Assembly: GCA_965214035.1 (NCBI GenBank)
Contig: OZ243932.1
Coordinates: forward strand, 2,232,001-2,296,000
Reading direction: 5' to 3'
DNA length: 64,000 nt
Origin: JAJDYQ01 sp965214035
GTDB taxonomy: Bacteria; Pseudomonadota; Gammaproteobacteria; JAJDYQ01
Position numbers and translations under genes: made by a program. Within the stretch, counting starts at the first letter, position 1. Each line of letters begins with the position of its first letter. Shown piece after piece: positions 45,352 to 53,208 of the stretch. The notes beneath the pieces were generated by a model. It had not been told where the DNA came from, did no database searches, and worked only from the letters and a program-made list of their open reading frames with translations.

Positions 45352-46273
45352 ATGGCAAAGAAATCCGCAAAAACTATATCTGTATTCGAGTTCTTCAAGC
45401 TGTTCCCGGATGAGGCCAGTGCGGTCAAATTCGTAGAGGAACAGGTCTGGGAGAATGGCCCGGTCTGCCCACACTGCGGGAGTGACAATACAGTCCCAAG
45501 ACCAAAGCGTCACGGACACCGCTGCAAGGAATGTCGGGAGGATTTCACTGTCCGGCACGGTACTATCTTCGAGAAATCACGGCTTTCTCTTGTCAAATGG
45601 CTATACGCGATATATCTTGTGCAGACCAGTCGCAAGAGTATCAGTAGCCTCCAGCTTTCCAAGGAACTGGACGTTACCCAAAAGACCGCATGGTTTTTGC
45701 TGCACAGAGTCAGAGAAGCCTGCAAACAGGGAGACTGGAAGCTGACCAATGTAGTTGAGGTGGATGAGACCTACATTGGCGGTAAAGAGCGAAACAAGCA
45801 CAACAATAAGAAATTGCGATCCGGGAGAGGGCCTGTAGGGAAACAGGCTGTAATCGGGGCACGGGAGCGCGGGGGAAACGTGAAAGCCAAGGCCATCAGC
45901 AACACTGATGCGGAAACCTTGAAGGGCTTTATCCATGGCAACGTAGAGCCAGGTTCCACTGTATTCACCGATAACCACCGAGGCTATCTTGGCCTTGGCG
46001 GGATTCTCTACAACCACGAATCCGTAAAGCACTCTGCCAAGGAGTACGTTAACGGCATGATCCATACCAACGGGATCGAGTCCGTATGGGCGATTCTCAA
46101 GCGTGGCTACACCGGCCCATTTCAGCATCAAGCATCTACAGCGATACGTGGATGAGTTCACGTTCCGATTGAATGAAGGCAATGTAGACCGAGATACCAT
46201 TGACCGCATCAAGTCTGTGTGTGCTGCTAGCAAGGGCAAGAGGCTGACCTACAAGGGGTTGATTGCGCAGTGA
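45352..46273 (+). pseudogene. IS1595-family (ISXO2-like) transposase, frameshifted near the C-terminus
   Basis: The protein begins MAKKSAKTISVFEFF. A zinc ribbon follows (CPHCG and CKEC, about residues 38-63), then the DDE-type catalytic domain with VDETYIGG, FTDNHRGY and HTNGIESVWAILKRGYTG. After GYTGP the frame runs to a premature TGA at 46153-46155. The expected end (HFSIKHLQRYVDEFTFRLNE to ..LTYKGLIAQ) continues in the +1 frame to a TGA at 46271-46273. This may be a small deletion or a sequencing error. The true stop overlaps the GTG start of the methyltransferase, so the four genes were built as one coupled unit. The TTG at 45334 is a less likely start. Confidence 0.85.
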
Positions 46274-47106
46274 GTGCCATTTTAGAACAGGCTCATACAC
46301 GCACTGCATTGGTGTATGAAGGTGATTGTCTAGAAATAATCCCTAAAAACATACCTGACAATAGTGTAGACCTCATTATCACTTCACCACCTTATGCAGA
46401 TCAGCGCAAAGATAATTATGGTGGAGTGTGTGCAGATGAGTATGTGGACTGGATGCTGCCACGCACCAAACAGCTTCAAGCCTGTCTGAAGCCCACAGGG
46501 TCTTTTGTGCTGAATATTAAGGAGCGGGCCATCAAAGGTGAACGCCACCCTTACGTAATTGAATTGATTTTAGCTATGCGTAAAGAGGGTTGGTTTTGGG
46601 TGGATGAATATTGTTGGCACAAGAAAAATTGTTATCCTGGAAAATGGCCTAATCGGTTTAGGGATTCATGGGAAAGATTGTTACATTTTACCAAGGCCAA
46701 GAAATTTAAGATGAATCAAGAGGCAGTCAAGGTTCCAATGGGTGATTGGGCTGAGTCCAGACTTAAAAACCTTTCTAATACTGACAGACAAAGGGATGAA
46801 AGCGTGCATGGAAATGGGTTCGGTAAAAAAATTTCAAACTGGATAGGTCGGGATATGGCCTACCCGACAAACGTTTTGCATATGGCTACAGAATGCGGAA
46901 ATGCAGGACATCCGGCAGCATTCCCTGAACAGTTGCCAAATTGGTTTATTCGTTTGTTTACAGACCCTGATGATATGGTATTGGATCCCTTTGCAGGATC
47001 GGGGACCACCTTGATTGCAGCACACAAATTGCAAAGATCATCCATTGGAATAGATTTATCGGCTGAGTATTGTGAGTTCATGCGAGACCGGATCGGCCAG
47101 TTATGA
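46270..47106 (+). CDS. Site-specific DNA methyltransferase (class beta, N4-cytosine or N6-adenine)
   Basis: The 278-residue enzyme starts at GTG, overlapping the transposase stop (GTGA). The catalytic motif TSPPY lies at residues 38-42 and the SAM-binding motif DPFAGSGTT at about 239-247. This order (catalytic motif before SAM motif) is that of class beta enzymes. SPPY is common in N4-cytosine enzymes, but the target base cannot be settled by eye. It is complete and its stop overlaps the endonuclease start (ATGA). It would protect host DNA from the linked endonuclease. Confidence 0.9.
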   Translation: MSAILEQAHTRTALVYEGDCLEIIPKNIPDNSVDLIITSPPYADQRKDNYGGVCADEYVDWMLPRTKQLQACLKPTGSFVLNIKERAIKGERHPYVIELILAMRKEGWFWVDEYCWHKKNCYPGKWPNRFRDSWERLLHFTKAKKFKMNQEAVKVPMGDWAESRLKNLSNTDRQRDESVHGNGFGKKISNWIGRDMAYPTNVLHMATECGNAGHPAAFPEQLPNWFIRLFTDPDDMVLDPFAGSGTTLIAAHKLQRSSIGIDLSAEYCEFMRDRIGQL

Positions 47107-47839
47107 TTTATCCAGTATGGTGGGGTCAAGCTGAGAACGAACTGGATCAGTACATATCGGAATTTACGGACAAGATAAGGCAGAAACTTGAAAAACTGAA
47201 ACCCAACGATCTTATTGGCAGAAAAAACCCCTACCTGTTCTGTTTGCGGGCGACCAATGATACTCAACGGTATGCTGAATCCATACTTGATGCATTCTTA
47301 TCTTCAAGTGAGGAAACCATGTTTGGCTCCTTGGCAGAAGATTGCGCGGTAGTGATATGCAGATATGCACGGAACGGGATAAAGTCAGCGGCAGAGGGTA
47401 TTGACATTGAAATTGCACATGTTCAAGATAACATAAGAACTATCATTCAGGTCAAATTCGGCAAACACTGGGGTAACTCGTCACAGCGTAAAAAGATGGA
47501 AGATTATTTCAGTAAAGCCAGACGTATCTTGCAGCAAGGTGGGCCGTGCATGTTAGGTGTATCGAAGGGATATGCTATGGGCCAGCAAGCAGTCGTGATC
47601 GTGGCAACTACTTGACTTGCATAGGCTCGGTTTTCTGGAAAGAAATTAGTGAGTGGGATGAAACCTACACTGCGCTTTTAGATATATTCTTCAGACATGC
47701 GCAGAATGGCTTGCTTGAGGTTAAAGTGGCAGCAAGAGAAAAGATTATTGACTTTCTTATTTATAATGGAATATCAGTAAATAACGAGATTCAATGGAAT
47801 AGATTGCTTCAATTCGTAAACGGGCCTGTACCAGAATGA
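47103..47839 (+). pseudogene. Putative type II restriction endonuclease, one frameshift
   Basis: The first frame (47103-47615) contains a PD-(D/E)XK-type core: Asp101 in EGIDIEIA, then Gln116 and Lys118 in IIQVKFGK. LGVSKGYAMGQQAVVIVAT follows and then a stop. The continuation YLTCIGSVFWKEISEWDETY, typical of the end of such endonucleases, lies in another frame and ends at 47839. One base appears to be missing near 47605-47615. The restored protein would be about 245 residues. It might belong to the PmeII-like endonucleases, but I cannot confirm that. Overlaps with the methyltransferase and the next ORF (ATGA on both sides) mark it as the R gene of the set, probably inactive here. Confidence 0.7.
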
Positions 47840-47976
47840 CCAAGAAATCTCTTAAAGACTTCAAAAGTGCAGTCAAACAGATCGCTAGTTACAAACCAGA
47901 TACTTCGCCAAAGAAGCCCAAAAAGGCGCCTTCGGCCAAGCAGCTACGGCAAGGCTGGAAGCTGGTGAAGCGGTGA
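47836..47976 (+). CDS. 46-residue lysine-rich protein, last gene of the IS-borne operon
   Basis: An ATG overlaps the endonuclease stop (ATGA) and opens 46 codons: MTKKSLKDFKSAVKQIASYK, a proline/lysine linker, then AKQLRQGWKLVKR. Twelve of the 46 residues are lysine, so it is very basic. The tight coupling suggests a real gene, perhaps a small DNA-binding or control protein, but it shows no known motif. It ends 13 bases before the right inverted repeat. Confidence 0.5.
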   Translation: MTKKSLKDFKSAVKQIASYKPDTSPKKPKKAPSAKQLRQGWKLVKR

Positions 47977-47989
47977 GATCAACCGCCGC

Positions 47990-48017
47990 TTTGGGGCACT
48001 AGGTATATAATTCCCCA
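47990..48017 (-). repeat. Right terminal inverted repeat of the IS1595-like element
   Basis: This is the exact reverse complement of 45246-45273 over all 28 bases. Part of it is translated in the open frame that runs on from the integrase remnant (..GNYIPSAPK), which is an artefact of the insertion. Confidence 0.95.
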
Positions 48018-48930
48018 TCATCGTGGTTTCCACATGTTTATGTCCCAATAAATCCTGAATGGTGCGAATGTCATAGCCTGCCTCAAGCAGATGCGTGGCA
48101 AACGAATGCCTGAAGATGTGCGCACTGACCCTTTTTGTTATTCGACCATCACGGGCAGCCTGTTTAATGGTTCGTCCAATAGATTGCTCGTAAATATGAT
48201 GACGCCTGACGACTCCTGTTCTTGGGTCCTGCGATAGTTTGGATGAAGAAAAAACATACTGCCAGACCCACTCACGCTGCGCATTGGGATATTTGCGCAT
48301 CAAGGCATCGGGCATAAAAACCCCATCAACCCCAGCAGCCAGATCCTCCTCAAACTGTGCTTTGCGGGCAACCAACAACTGCTTCAGGGGTTCAGTCAAC
48401 TTATCAGGCAACATCACCATCCGGTCTTTATCACCCTTGCCACGGCGCACTGTAATCGCCTTATAGGCAAAATCAATATCACCCACTCGTAGTCATACTG
48501 CCTCCATCAGCCGCATAACGCTACCATAGAGTAAATTACCAATCACCCAATGAACGCCCCTTCAAGTTGGACAAAACTCGCGCCATCTCGGCACGGAAGA
48601 GTACGACCGGGATATATTTTTCTGTTTGGCCCGCACCACACCATCCACCCGGGGCGGTTCCATATCCAGCACCTTCTTATACACAAAGACCAAAGCAGAC
48701 AATGCCTGATTCTGTGTTGAAGCAGACACTCTCCCCCTGACGGCCAAATCCGTTAAAAACGCCTCCATTTCCGCCTTGCCCAGCTCGGCGGGATGGCGTT
48801 TATTGTGAAACAGGATATAGCGCTTAATCCAATTCAAGTCACTTTCTTCGGTCCTGATCGAATAGTTCAATCGCTGCAAGCGCTCTCGCACCTGATTCAA
48901 GAAGGGAGATTTCATTTCTTTATTTTGCAT
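48018..48930 (-). pseudogene. intI: Integron integrase intI, main part, decayed
   Basis: The N-terminal frame (48930-48562) gives SPFLNQVRERLQRLNYS, a SAM-like domain and DGVVRAKQK. The C-terminal frame (from 48486) gives DIDFAYKAITVRRGKGDKDR, the IntI-specific insert (VWQYVFSSSKLSQDP, TGVVRRHH), the box HIFRHSFATHLLEAGYDIRTIQ and LGHKHVETTM. Between them are at least two frameshifts and a TGA in place of an arginine codon (EAV*LRV). The gene is then cut by the IS1595-like element, with the tyrosine now at 45181-45245. The additional domain separates integron integrases from XerC/D. It is certainly non-functional, so the cassette array is frozen unless another integrase acts in trans. Confidence 0.9.
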
Positions 48931-49099
48931 GATTTCGGCAAGATAAAATACGATTTAAAAACAAAAAATTGAATTAAATCAATGGCATAAATGAATATCA
49001 ATATTTCTTAATGCCAGAAACAGACGAATAATTTTAACACAAAAATTTTGTATCTGTCTGCATTCCATAATAGATTGGGAGATCTACTAGTAGTTACGT
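48931..49099. other. Integron attI region with probable insertion core
   Basis: The AT-rich stretch between the integrase start and the first cassette should hold attI and the cassette promoter. GTTACGT at 49093-49099 is the best match to the GTTRRRY core, at the place where the first cassette begins. TTGAATTAAATCAATG at about 48971 could supply a -35 box on the plus strand, but I see no firm promoter. Confidence 0.5.
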
Positions 49100-49116
49100 T
49101 TACATAAGGAATCACA

Positions 49117-49422
49117 ATGGTCACATGTTATTTGAAATATGTTATTGATCCATTTAAATTGAAAGAGTTTGAACATTACTCGAAATTATGGATTCCATTG
49201 GTAGAAAAATTTGGTGGCCAACATCATGGATACTTTCTGCCTCATGAAGGCCCAAATGATGTTGCTATTGCACTATTTACATTTCCGAGTCTAGCTGACT
49301 ATGAGGAATATAGAACAAAGGCAAGCACAGACCCGGAGTGTCAGGCAGCTATGCAATACTATGCTGAAACAAAGTGCTTTCTAAGTTTTGAACGGTCATT
49401 TATGAAACCACTTTTTAAATAA
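49117..49422 (+). CDS. Cassette 1: NIPSNAP-like protein
   Basis: The 101-residue protein resembles the NIPSNAP/dimeric alpha-beta barrel family (MVTCYLKYVIDPFKLKEFEHY, ..VEKFGGQHHGYFLPHEGPND, LFTFPSLADYEEYR). AAGGAATCACA precedes the ATG. Base composition is much more AT-rich than host genes, as for the other cassettes. Proteins of this family are frequent integron cargo, with no known substrate here. It is followed by attC1 four bases after its stop. Confidence 0.8.
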   Translation: MVTCYLKYVIDPFKLKEFEHYSKLWIPLVEKFGGQHHGYFLPHEGPNDVAIALFTFPSLADYEEYRTKASTDPECQAAMQYYAETKCFLSFERSFMKPLFK

Positions 49423-49425
49423 AAA

Positions 49426-49518
49426 ACGTAACAAGGCCAGCAACCTGAAACAGCAAGCAATGGCCTTGAAAAGCAGGCCATTAAAACGCTTGCTATTCAG
49501 GTTCTGGCGGCGTTAAGT
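49426..49518 (+). repeat. attC1 recombination site
   Basis: The site starts ACGTAACAAGGCCAGCAACC and ends GGTTCTGGCGGCGTTAAGT. The arms CCAGCAACCTGAA and TTCAGGTTCTGG pair with one extrahelical base, the hallmark of attC, and the end carries the GTTRRRY core. Length about 93 bases. Confidence 0.85.
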
Positions 49519-49533
49519 TTTTAAGGAGAGATT

Positions 49534-50778
49534 GTGCATCATTCGAGACCGTACTTGTTTTCTGATTACGATCTAAGGGGCACCCTAGACAACCAACTGC
49601 AAGCGATTCAGAAAGAAGTCGATGCAACAGATGATGATCGACTTCTTAATACTAGTGTCGATGACATGGTCGCTTACTTGATTGATAAGTATCGAATTGA
49701 CCCGATCACTTTAGATGAAAGCGCGATTTCAGTTAATCAGGCAGAAACAGAAATAAATGTAAGTGGCGATCAGAGTCGTGATATACGAGATCGCTCCCAG
49801 CCTTTTTATATCAAGGGTACTTCAAACAAGTTTTTTGTTCCGTTCTCTGGGGATCAAAGTTTATTCAAGTGCCAACCGTCAACATTTACGCATTCTCCTC
49901 CCGTAGCAACTATTGAAGGAAGTGAATTGGTGTTGACTTACAACGCTACAGAGCACAATGCAGAGGGTATTCGGTCTAGATTCGACCGAGATTATCAGGA
50001 AATAAAACGGTATCTCGAATGGATCGCTGAGGACGTTCGGTCGCACAATGCATCGCTAGATAATCGCATCAGGCAAACCGTAGAATCTCGTCGAGAGAAG
50101 ATTCTTGCCAATCGTGAGCTAGCATCTTCTCTAGGGTTTCCCATGCGGGAACGAAGTGGCGCGTCTAAAACCTATTCAGTACCGAATGTGCGAAGAAAGC
50201 CTCCAATTAGGCCGCCAGCCGCTACAACCAAACCGTACAAGCCGGAACTGGCTTTAGATGTAAAAGAATATGAGCATATTTTGTCGGTAATTGACAATAT
50301 GGTTCTGGTAATGGAAAGAAGTCCACACGCTTTCGCCGGCATGGAGGAAGAGGATGTTCGTCAACATTTTCTGGTGCAGTTAAATGGTCACTACGAGGGG
50401 CAAGCGACTGGAGAGACGTTTAACTACGAAGGAAAGACCGATATTTTAATTCGGTCTGAAGGGAAAAATATATTCATAGCGGAGTGCAAATTTTGGCGCG
50501 GACCAAAAGGATTCGCGGACACAATTGATCAAATTCTTGGGTACACTTCCTGGCGAGATACGAAGACCGCCATTCTTCTTTTCAACAGAAACAAGAACCT
50601 ATCTTCAGTCCTGGAAAAGATACCGGCTCTTTGTGAAGGGCACGTAAACTTCAAGCGCTGTTTAGAAAATAGCCGAGAAAGTGGCTGGAGAGCTGTCTTT
50701 TCTCACAAGAATGACCCTGATCGTGAGCTAACTATGCAAATTAACGTTTATGATGTTCCGGTCGAAAATCAAACTTAA
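49534..50778 (+). CDS. Cassette 2: PD-(D/E)XK nuclease-like protein
   Basis: The 414-residue protein starts at GTG after AAGGAGAG. Residues 1-130 include a possible ligand-binding or adaptor region, and about 150-250 form a helical, charged, proline-containing linker. The C-terminal part (about 255-400) holds a nuclease-like core with Asp303 in EGKTDILI and Glu317/Lys319 in IFIAECKFW, followed by IDQILGYTSWRDTKTAILLFNRN. This is the D..ExK pattern of restriction-like nucleases. I do not recognise the full-length family. In a cassette next to restriction-modification genes, a role in defence is a fair guess but unproven. Its stop lies inside attC2. Confidence 0.65.
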   Translation: MHHSRPYLFSDYDLRGTLDNQLQAIQKEVDATDDDRLLNTSVDDMVAYLIDKYRIDPITLDESAISVNQAETEINVSGDQSRDIRDRSQPFYIKGTSNKFFVPFSGDQSLFKCQPSTFTHSPPVATIEGSELVLTYNATEHNAEGIRSRFDRDYQEIKRYLEWIAEDVRSHNASLDNRIRQTVESRREKILANRELASSLGFPMRERSGASKTYSVPNVRRKPPIRPPAATTKPYKPELALDVKEYEHILSVIDNMVLVMERSPHAFAGMEEEDVRQHFLVQLNGHYEGQATGETFNYEGKTDILIRSEGKNIFIAECKFWRGPKGFADTIDQILGYTSWRDTKTAILLFNRNKNLSSVLEKIPALCEGHVNFKRCLENSRESGWRAVFSHKNDPDRELTMQINVYDVPVENQT

Positions 50779-50845
50779 CAAAGGGCTCCAGCCGACCCCA
50801 AAAACGCTGGTGCGTTTTAGGGTCGGCTGAGCCCGAGCGTTATGC
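50773..50845 (+). repeat. attC2 recombination site
   Basis: ACTTAAC at the left and GTTATGC at the right bound a 73-base palindrome. GGGCTCCAGCCGACCC pairs with GGGTCGGCTGAGCCC except for one extrahelical C. Confidence 0.95.
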
Positions 50846-50857
50846 TCGGGGAGACGC

Positions 50858-51526
50858 ATGGAAAGTAATTTGATAATTCAGATATTGGGGTTCTTCGGAG
50901 GTGCCGCTGTTATTGTTGTGGGGTTGTCTCGCTGGCTTGGAGGCGTTTGGTCTGCAAGGATTATCAGGAACGAACAGGCTCGAATAAATGTAGAGTTTGA
51001 GGCTGATAAGGCCAGGCTTGCTGAGCAACTGGAAACTTCCAAGGCAGCTTTGCTGGAGAAAACCAGACTCGCTGAAGTTAGGCTCAATTCCGTGAATCAA
51101 GAAAGATTTTCTGCTCTCAAAGAAAACTACGAATTATTGGCGGATGTGTGGCTAGATTGCAGTTGGGCGATACAGCCGGATGAGTTGGGTCGAGAAAAGC
51201 CGCCTGCACAAGAAAGGCTGGAAAAGGCTGCGATTTCCCTGGATACATATTTCAAGGATTTCGAAAGAAAGAAGATATTCTTGTCTGACGCCTCTCAAAA
51301 GGCTGTTTACGATTTTATTTATCGCGTTTGTAAGAGCCTTAATAAACTGGGGATATTTGCTGATTCATCTGATCCGTTAGAGGCGCGACTTCAAGAGCTT
51401 TATAATGAGTGGATACATGATCTTAAACCCAAAATGAACGAGGCTCGAAAAAGTATTGAATCTGAGTACAAGGCATTAATTGGAGTAGATGAGCATAACA
51501 AAGCATTGCAGCGGACAAGCCGCTGA
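50858..51526 (+). CDS. Cassette 3: membrane-anchored coiled-coil protein
   Basis: The 222-residue protein has one N-terminal membrane helix (IIQILGFFGGAAVIVVGLSRWLGG) followed by a coiled coil of about 45 residues (NEQARINVEFEADKARLAEQ and onward) and a helical C-terminal domain. No enzyme motif is seen. The last residues (NKALQRTSR) are encoded inside attC3, as is common for cassette genes. The function is unknown. Confidence 0.7.
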   Translation: MESNLIIQILGFFGGAAVIVVGLSRWLGGVWSARIIRNEQARINVEFEADKARLAEQLETSKAALLEKTRLAEVRLNSVNQERFSALKENYELLADVWLDCSWAIQPDELGREKPPAQERLEKAAISLDTYFKDFERKKIFLSDASQKAVYDFIYRVCKSLNKLGIFADSSDPLEARLQELYNEWIHDLKPKMNEARKSIESEYKALIGVDEHNKALQRTSR

Positions 51527-51540
51527 ATGCGGCGTTAAGC
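51493..51540 (+). repeat. attC3 recombination site (short)
   Basis: GCATAAC to GTTAAGC, 48 bases. GCATTGCAGCGG pairs with CCGCTGAATGC with one extrahelical G. It is shorter than most attC sites and overlaps the end of the cassette 3 gene. Confidence 0.9.
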
Positions 51541-51556
51541 ACCTAAAGGAAATATA

Positions 51557-52051
51557 GTGCCATTTACTCCAATACACATGGGGCCGGGAATATTCCTAAA
51601 AGGAATCTTGCAGGGAAGTTTTAGCCTTATGGTTTTTGGCTGGACTCAAATCGTAATGGATATACAACCGCTGTTTGTTTTAATTTCTGGAGAGGGACAT
51701 CTTCACGGTTTTTCCCATACTTATGTAGGGGCTACGCTGTTAGCAATATTATCAGCCCTCACTGGTAAGTATTTATCTCAAATTGGCCTTTGGGTTCTGA
51801 AGGTAGAAAAAACTATTTACAATAAAATTAGGTGGTGGGTTGTTTTTCTAAGTGCGTTTATAGGTGCTTATGGTCATGTACTATTAGATAGCATTATGCA
51901 CTCAGACGTTCAGCCATTTTATCCGGTGGTTTTGTCCAACCCATTTCTAAGCTTTATATCCGTCTCTGCTCTTCACAAGTTTTGTTTATATTCGGGGTTA
52001 GTGGGTGCGGCTATCTACTATTTCATTCAGTGGCGTGGCAAAAATGCTTAA
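51557..52051 (+). CDS. Cassette 4: small polytopic membrane protein (DUF4184/YbcI-like)
   Basis: The 164-residue protein starts at GTG after AAAGGAAATATA. It has about four membrane segments and histidines and aspartates in TPIHMGPG, IVMDIQPLFV, HGFSHTYVG and HVLLDSIMHSDVQP. These resemble the membrane-bound hydrolase-like families DUF4184 and YdjM/YbcI, which keep such metal-type residues. Its activity is unknown. The stop lies at the left arm of attC4. Confidence 0.65.
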   Translation: MPFTPIHMGPGIFLKGILQGSFSLMVFGWTQIVMDIQPLFVLISGEGHLHGFSHTYVGATLLAILSALTGKYLSQIGLWVLKVEKTIYNKIRWWVVFLSAFIGAYGHVLLDSIMHSDVQPFYPVVLSNPFLSFISVSALHKFCLYSGLVGAAIYYFIQWRGKNA

Positions 52052-52174
52052 CAAAGCCATCAAAAATCGCCCGCGAGCGGGCTGGACCTCCGTTGCATTG
52101 CTCGTTTTGCGTTTATCCGCTACGCTAACGCAAAACAATCAATACAACTCCGGCCTTTTATGGCGGCATTATGT
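52046..52174 (+). repeat. attC4 recombination site (long, degenerate core)
   Basis: GCTTAACAAAGCCATCAAAA at the left pairs with TTTTATGGC near the right end with one extrahelical base. The right core reads ATTATGT instead of GTTATGY, so it may recombine poorly. Length about 129 bases. Confidence 0.7.
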
Positions 52175-52181
52175 GATTAAA

Positions 52182-52766
52182 ATGATTAAAAATCTCGTTT
52201 TTGCTTTAGTATTATTAGTTTGTGTGCCCTTTGTCCAAGGCTTCATTGTAGCTGAAGCGGATACTACCGAAGAATGGTTATGGGATGCTCTTCGTTCGAA
52301 GAACCATTTTGCTTTGATAAGGCACGCTCTCGCACCGGGTACAGGAGACCCTCCTGAGTTTACTTTGGGCCGTCGCGAAACTCAACGCAACCTTTCTGAG
52401 AAAGGCAGGAACCAAGCAAAACGTATCGGAGCTCTTTTTCGTGCTCACGGCATTAATGAAGCTCGCGTTTTTTCAAGCGAATGGTATCGATGCAGAGATA
52501 CTGCCGAGTTACTTGATTTGGGCCCTGTAAATTCTTTGTCCGCTTTGAATTCTTTTTTTCAAAATTATGAACAAAAAGATGCCAGAACTGAATCACTAAA
52601 ACTTTGGCTGTCTCAGCAAGAAATAGACAAGCCGTTAGTTCTGGTGACACATCAAGTAAACATCACGGCTCTAACAGGAGTTTATCCTTCTTCGGGTGAG
52701 ATTGTCGTTGCAAAAAAAGATGCTCAAGTTGGACTGAAAGTTTTGGGGAGTATTAAAACTGATTAG
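52182..52766 (+). CDS. Cassette 5: exported histidine phosphatase-like protein
   Basis: The 194-residue protein has a signal peptide (VFALVLLVCVPFVQG) when started at the ATG at 52182; the longer frame from 52005 would run through attC4. The phosphohistidine motif is FALIRHALAPGTGDP, followed by RNLSEKGRNQAKRIGALFR, FSSEWYRCRDTAELL and VLVTHQVNI, the full pattern of the histidine phosphatase (PGM-like) family. It would act in the periplasm on an unknown phosphate ester. Confidence 0.8.
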   Translation: MIKNLVFALVLLVCVPFVQGFIVAEADTTEEWLWDALRSKNHFALIRHALAPGTGDPPEFTLGRRETQRNLSEKGRNQAKRIGALFRAHGINEARVFSSEWYRCRDTAELLDLGPVNSLSALNSFFQNYEQKDARTESLKLWLSQQEIDKPLVLVTHQVNITALTGVYPSSGEIVVAKKDAQVGLKVLGSIKTD

Positions 52767-52799
52767 TAGATATCGAGCGCTCTGTGAAATGGATTGGGC

Positions 52800-52870
52800 A
52801 CATAACAAATCGCTACACCGGACGCCAACCCGTTGCTCGGGATTGGCGCCGTTGAGCTAAACCGTTAGGC
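52800..52870 (+). repeat. attC5 recombination site
   Basis: ACATAAC at the left and GTTAGGC at the right bound about 71 bases. CGCTACACCGGACGCCAACCC pairs imperfectly with GGGATTGGCGCCGTTGAGC. It separates cassette 5 from the last gene of the array. Confidence 0.8.
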
Positions 52871-52929
52871 GTTGCATTCGCCCCGATGTCTAACTATTCG
52901 CTGTAACTGGGCGTTGGAGAAAATTGGTT

Positions 52930-53208
52930 ATGAAAATAAAAACTATGGTTACTGCAGGACTTTTGTCGTCTTGTTTCGTTGTGCCTTCATTGGCTTGGAA
53001 TTATGACGACGATGATAACAAAAAATATGAAAGTTCCTTTGGAAATAAATATCAGTATGATCTCAGTAATCCATCAGACAGGATTAAATATGAAATTGAT
53101 CCAGCAGCACAATTAAGAGATAGGTTGGATGTAAATCCTGCTCGCAAATTAGACAGAGGCTTGGGTCAATATTCCCCTCAGTCTTTGGGTTTCCCGTTGG
53201 TACGATAG
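52930..53208 (+). CDS. Cassette 6: small exported protein with a chimeric C-terminus
   Basis: The 92-residue protein has a signal peptide (MVTAGLLSSCFVVPSLAW) and an acidic, asparagine- and tyrosine-rich mature part (YDDDDNKKYESSFGNKYQYD). The family is unknown. No attC follows. The last nine residues (QSLGFPLVR) are antisense to the methyltransferase remnant, whose frame breaks near 53180-53190, so the original end of the cassette has been replaced at a deletion junction. Confidence 0.55.
   Translation: MKIKTMVTAGLLSSCFVVPSLAWNYDDDDNKKYESSFGNKYQYDLSNPSDRIKYEIDPAAQLRDRLDVNPARKLDRGLGQYSPQSLGFPLVR

Larger units (their letters stand above)
45246..48017 (+). mobile_element. IS1595-like insertion element carrying a restriction-modification operon
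   Basis: The 2772-bp element is bounded by perfect 28-bp inverted repeats and inserted in the integron integrase gene. It encodes an ISXO2/IS1595-type transposase, a DNA methyltransferase, a PD-(D/E)XK-like endonuclease and a 46-codon ORF, all rightward with 4-base overlaps between neighbours. The flanks share only ATGAT (minus strand), shorter than the 8-bp duplication known for IS1595 elements. Joining the flanks restores the integrase reading ETTM-IYTHV. Passenger genes are known in this IS family, but a full restriction-modification pair is uncommon as far as I know. Single frame breaks in the transposase and endonuclease suggest it may no longer move. Confidence 0.85.

Noticed and set aside
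45238..48025. An 8-bp target duplication around the IS1595-like element
   Set aside because: The flanks match only over ATGAT, so the 8-bp duplication expected for the family is not supported.
47944..48486. Tyrosine recombinase frame as a complete gene
   Set aside because: It is the C-terminal half of the decayed integrase and reads through the junction into the inverted repeat of the insertion element.
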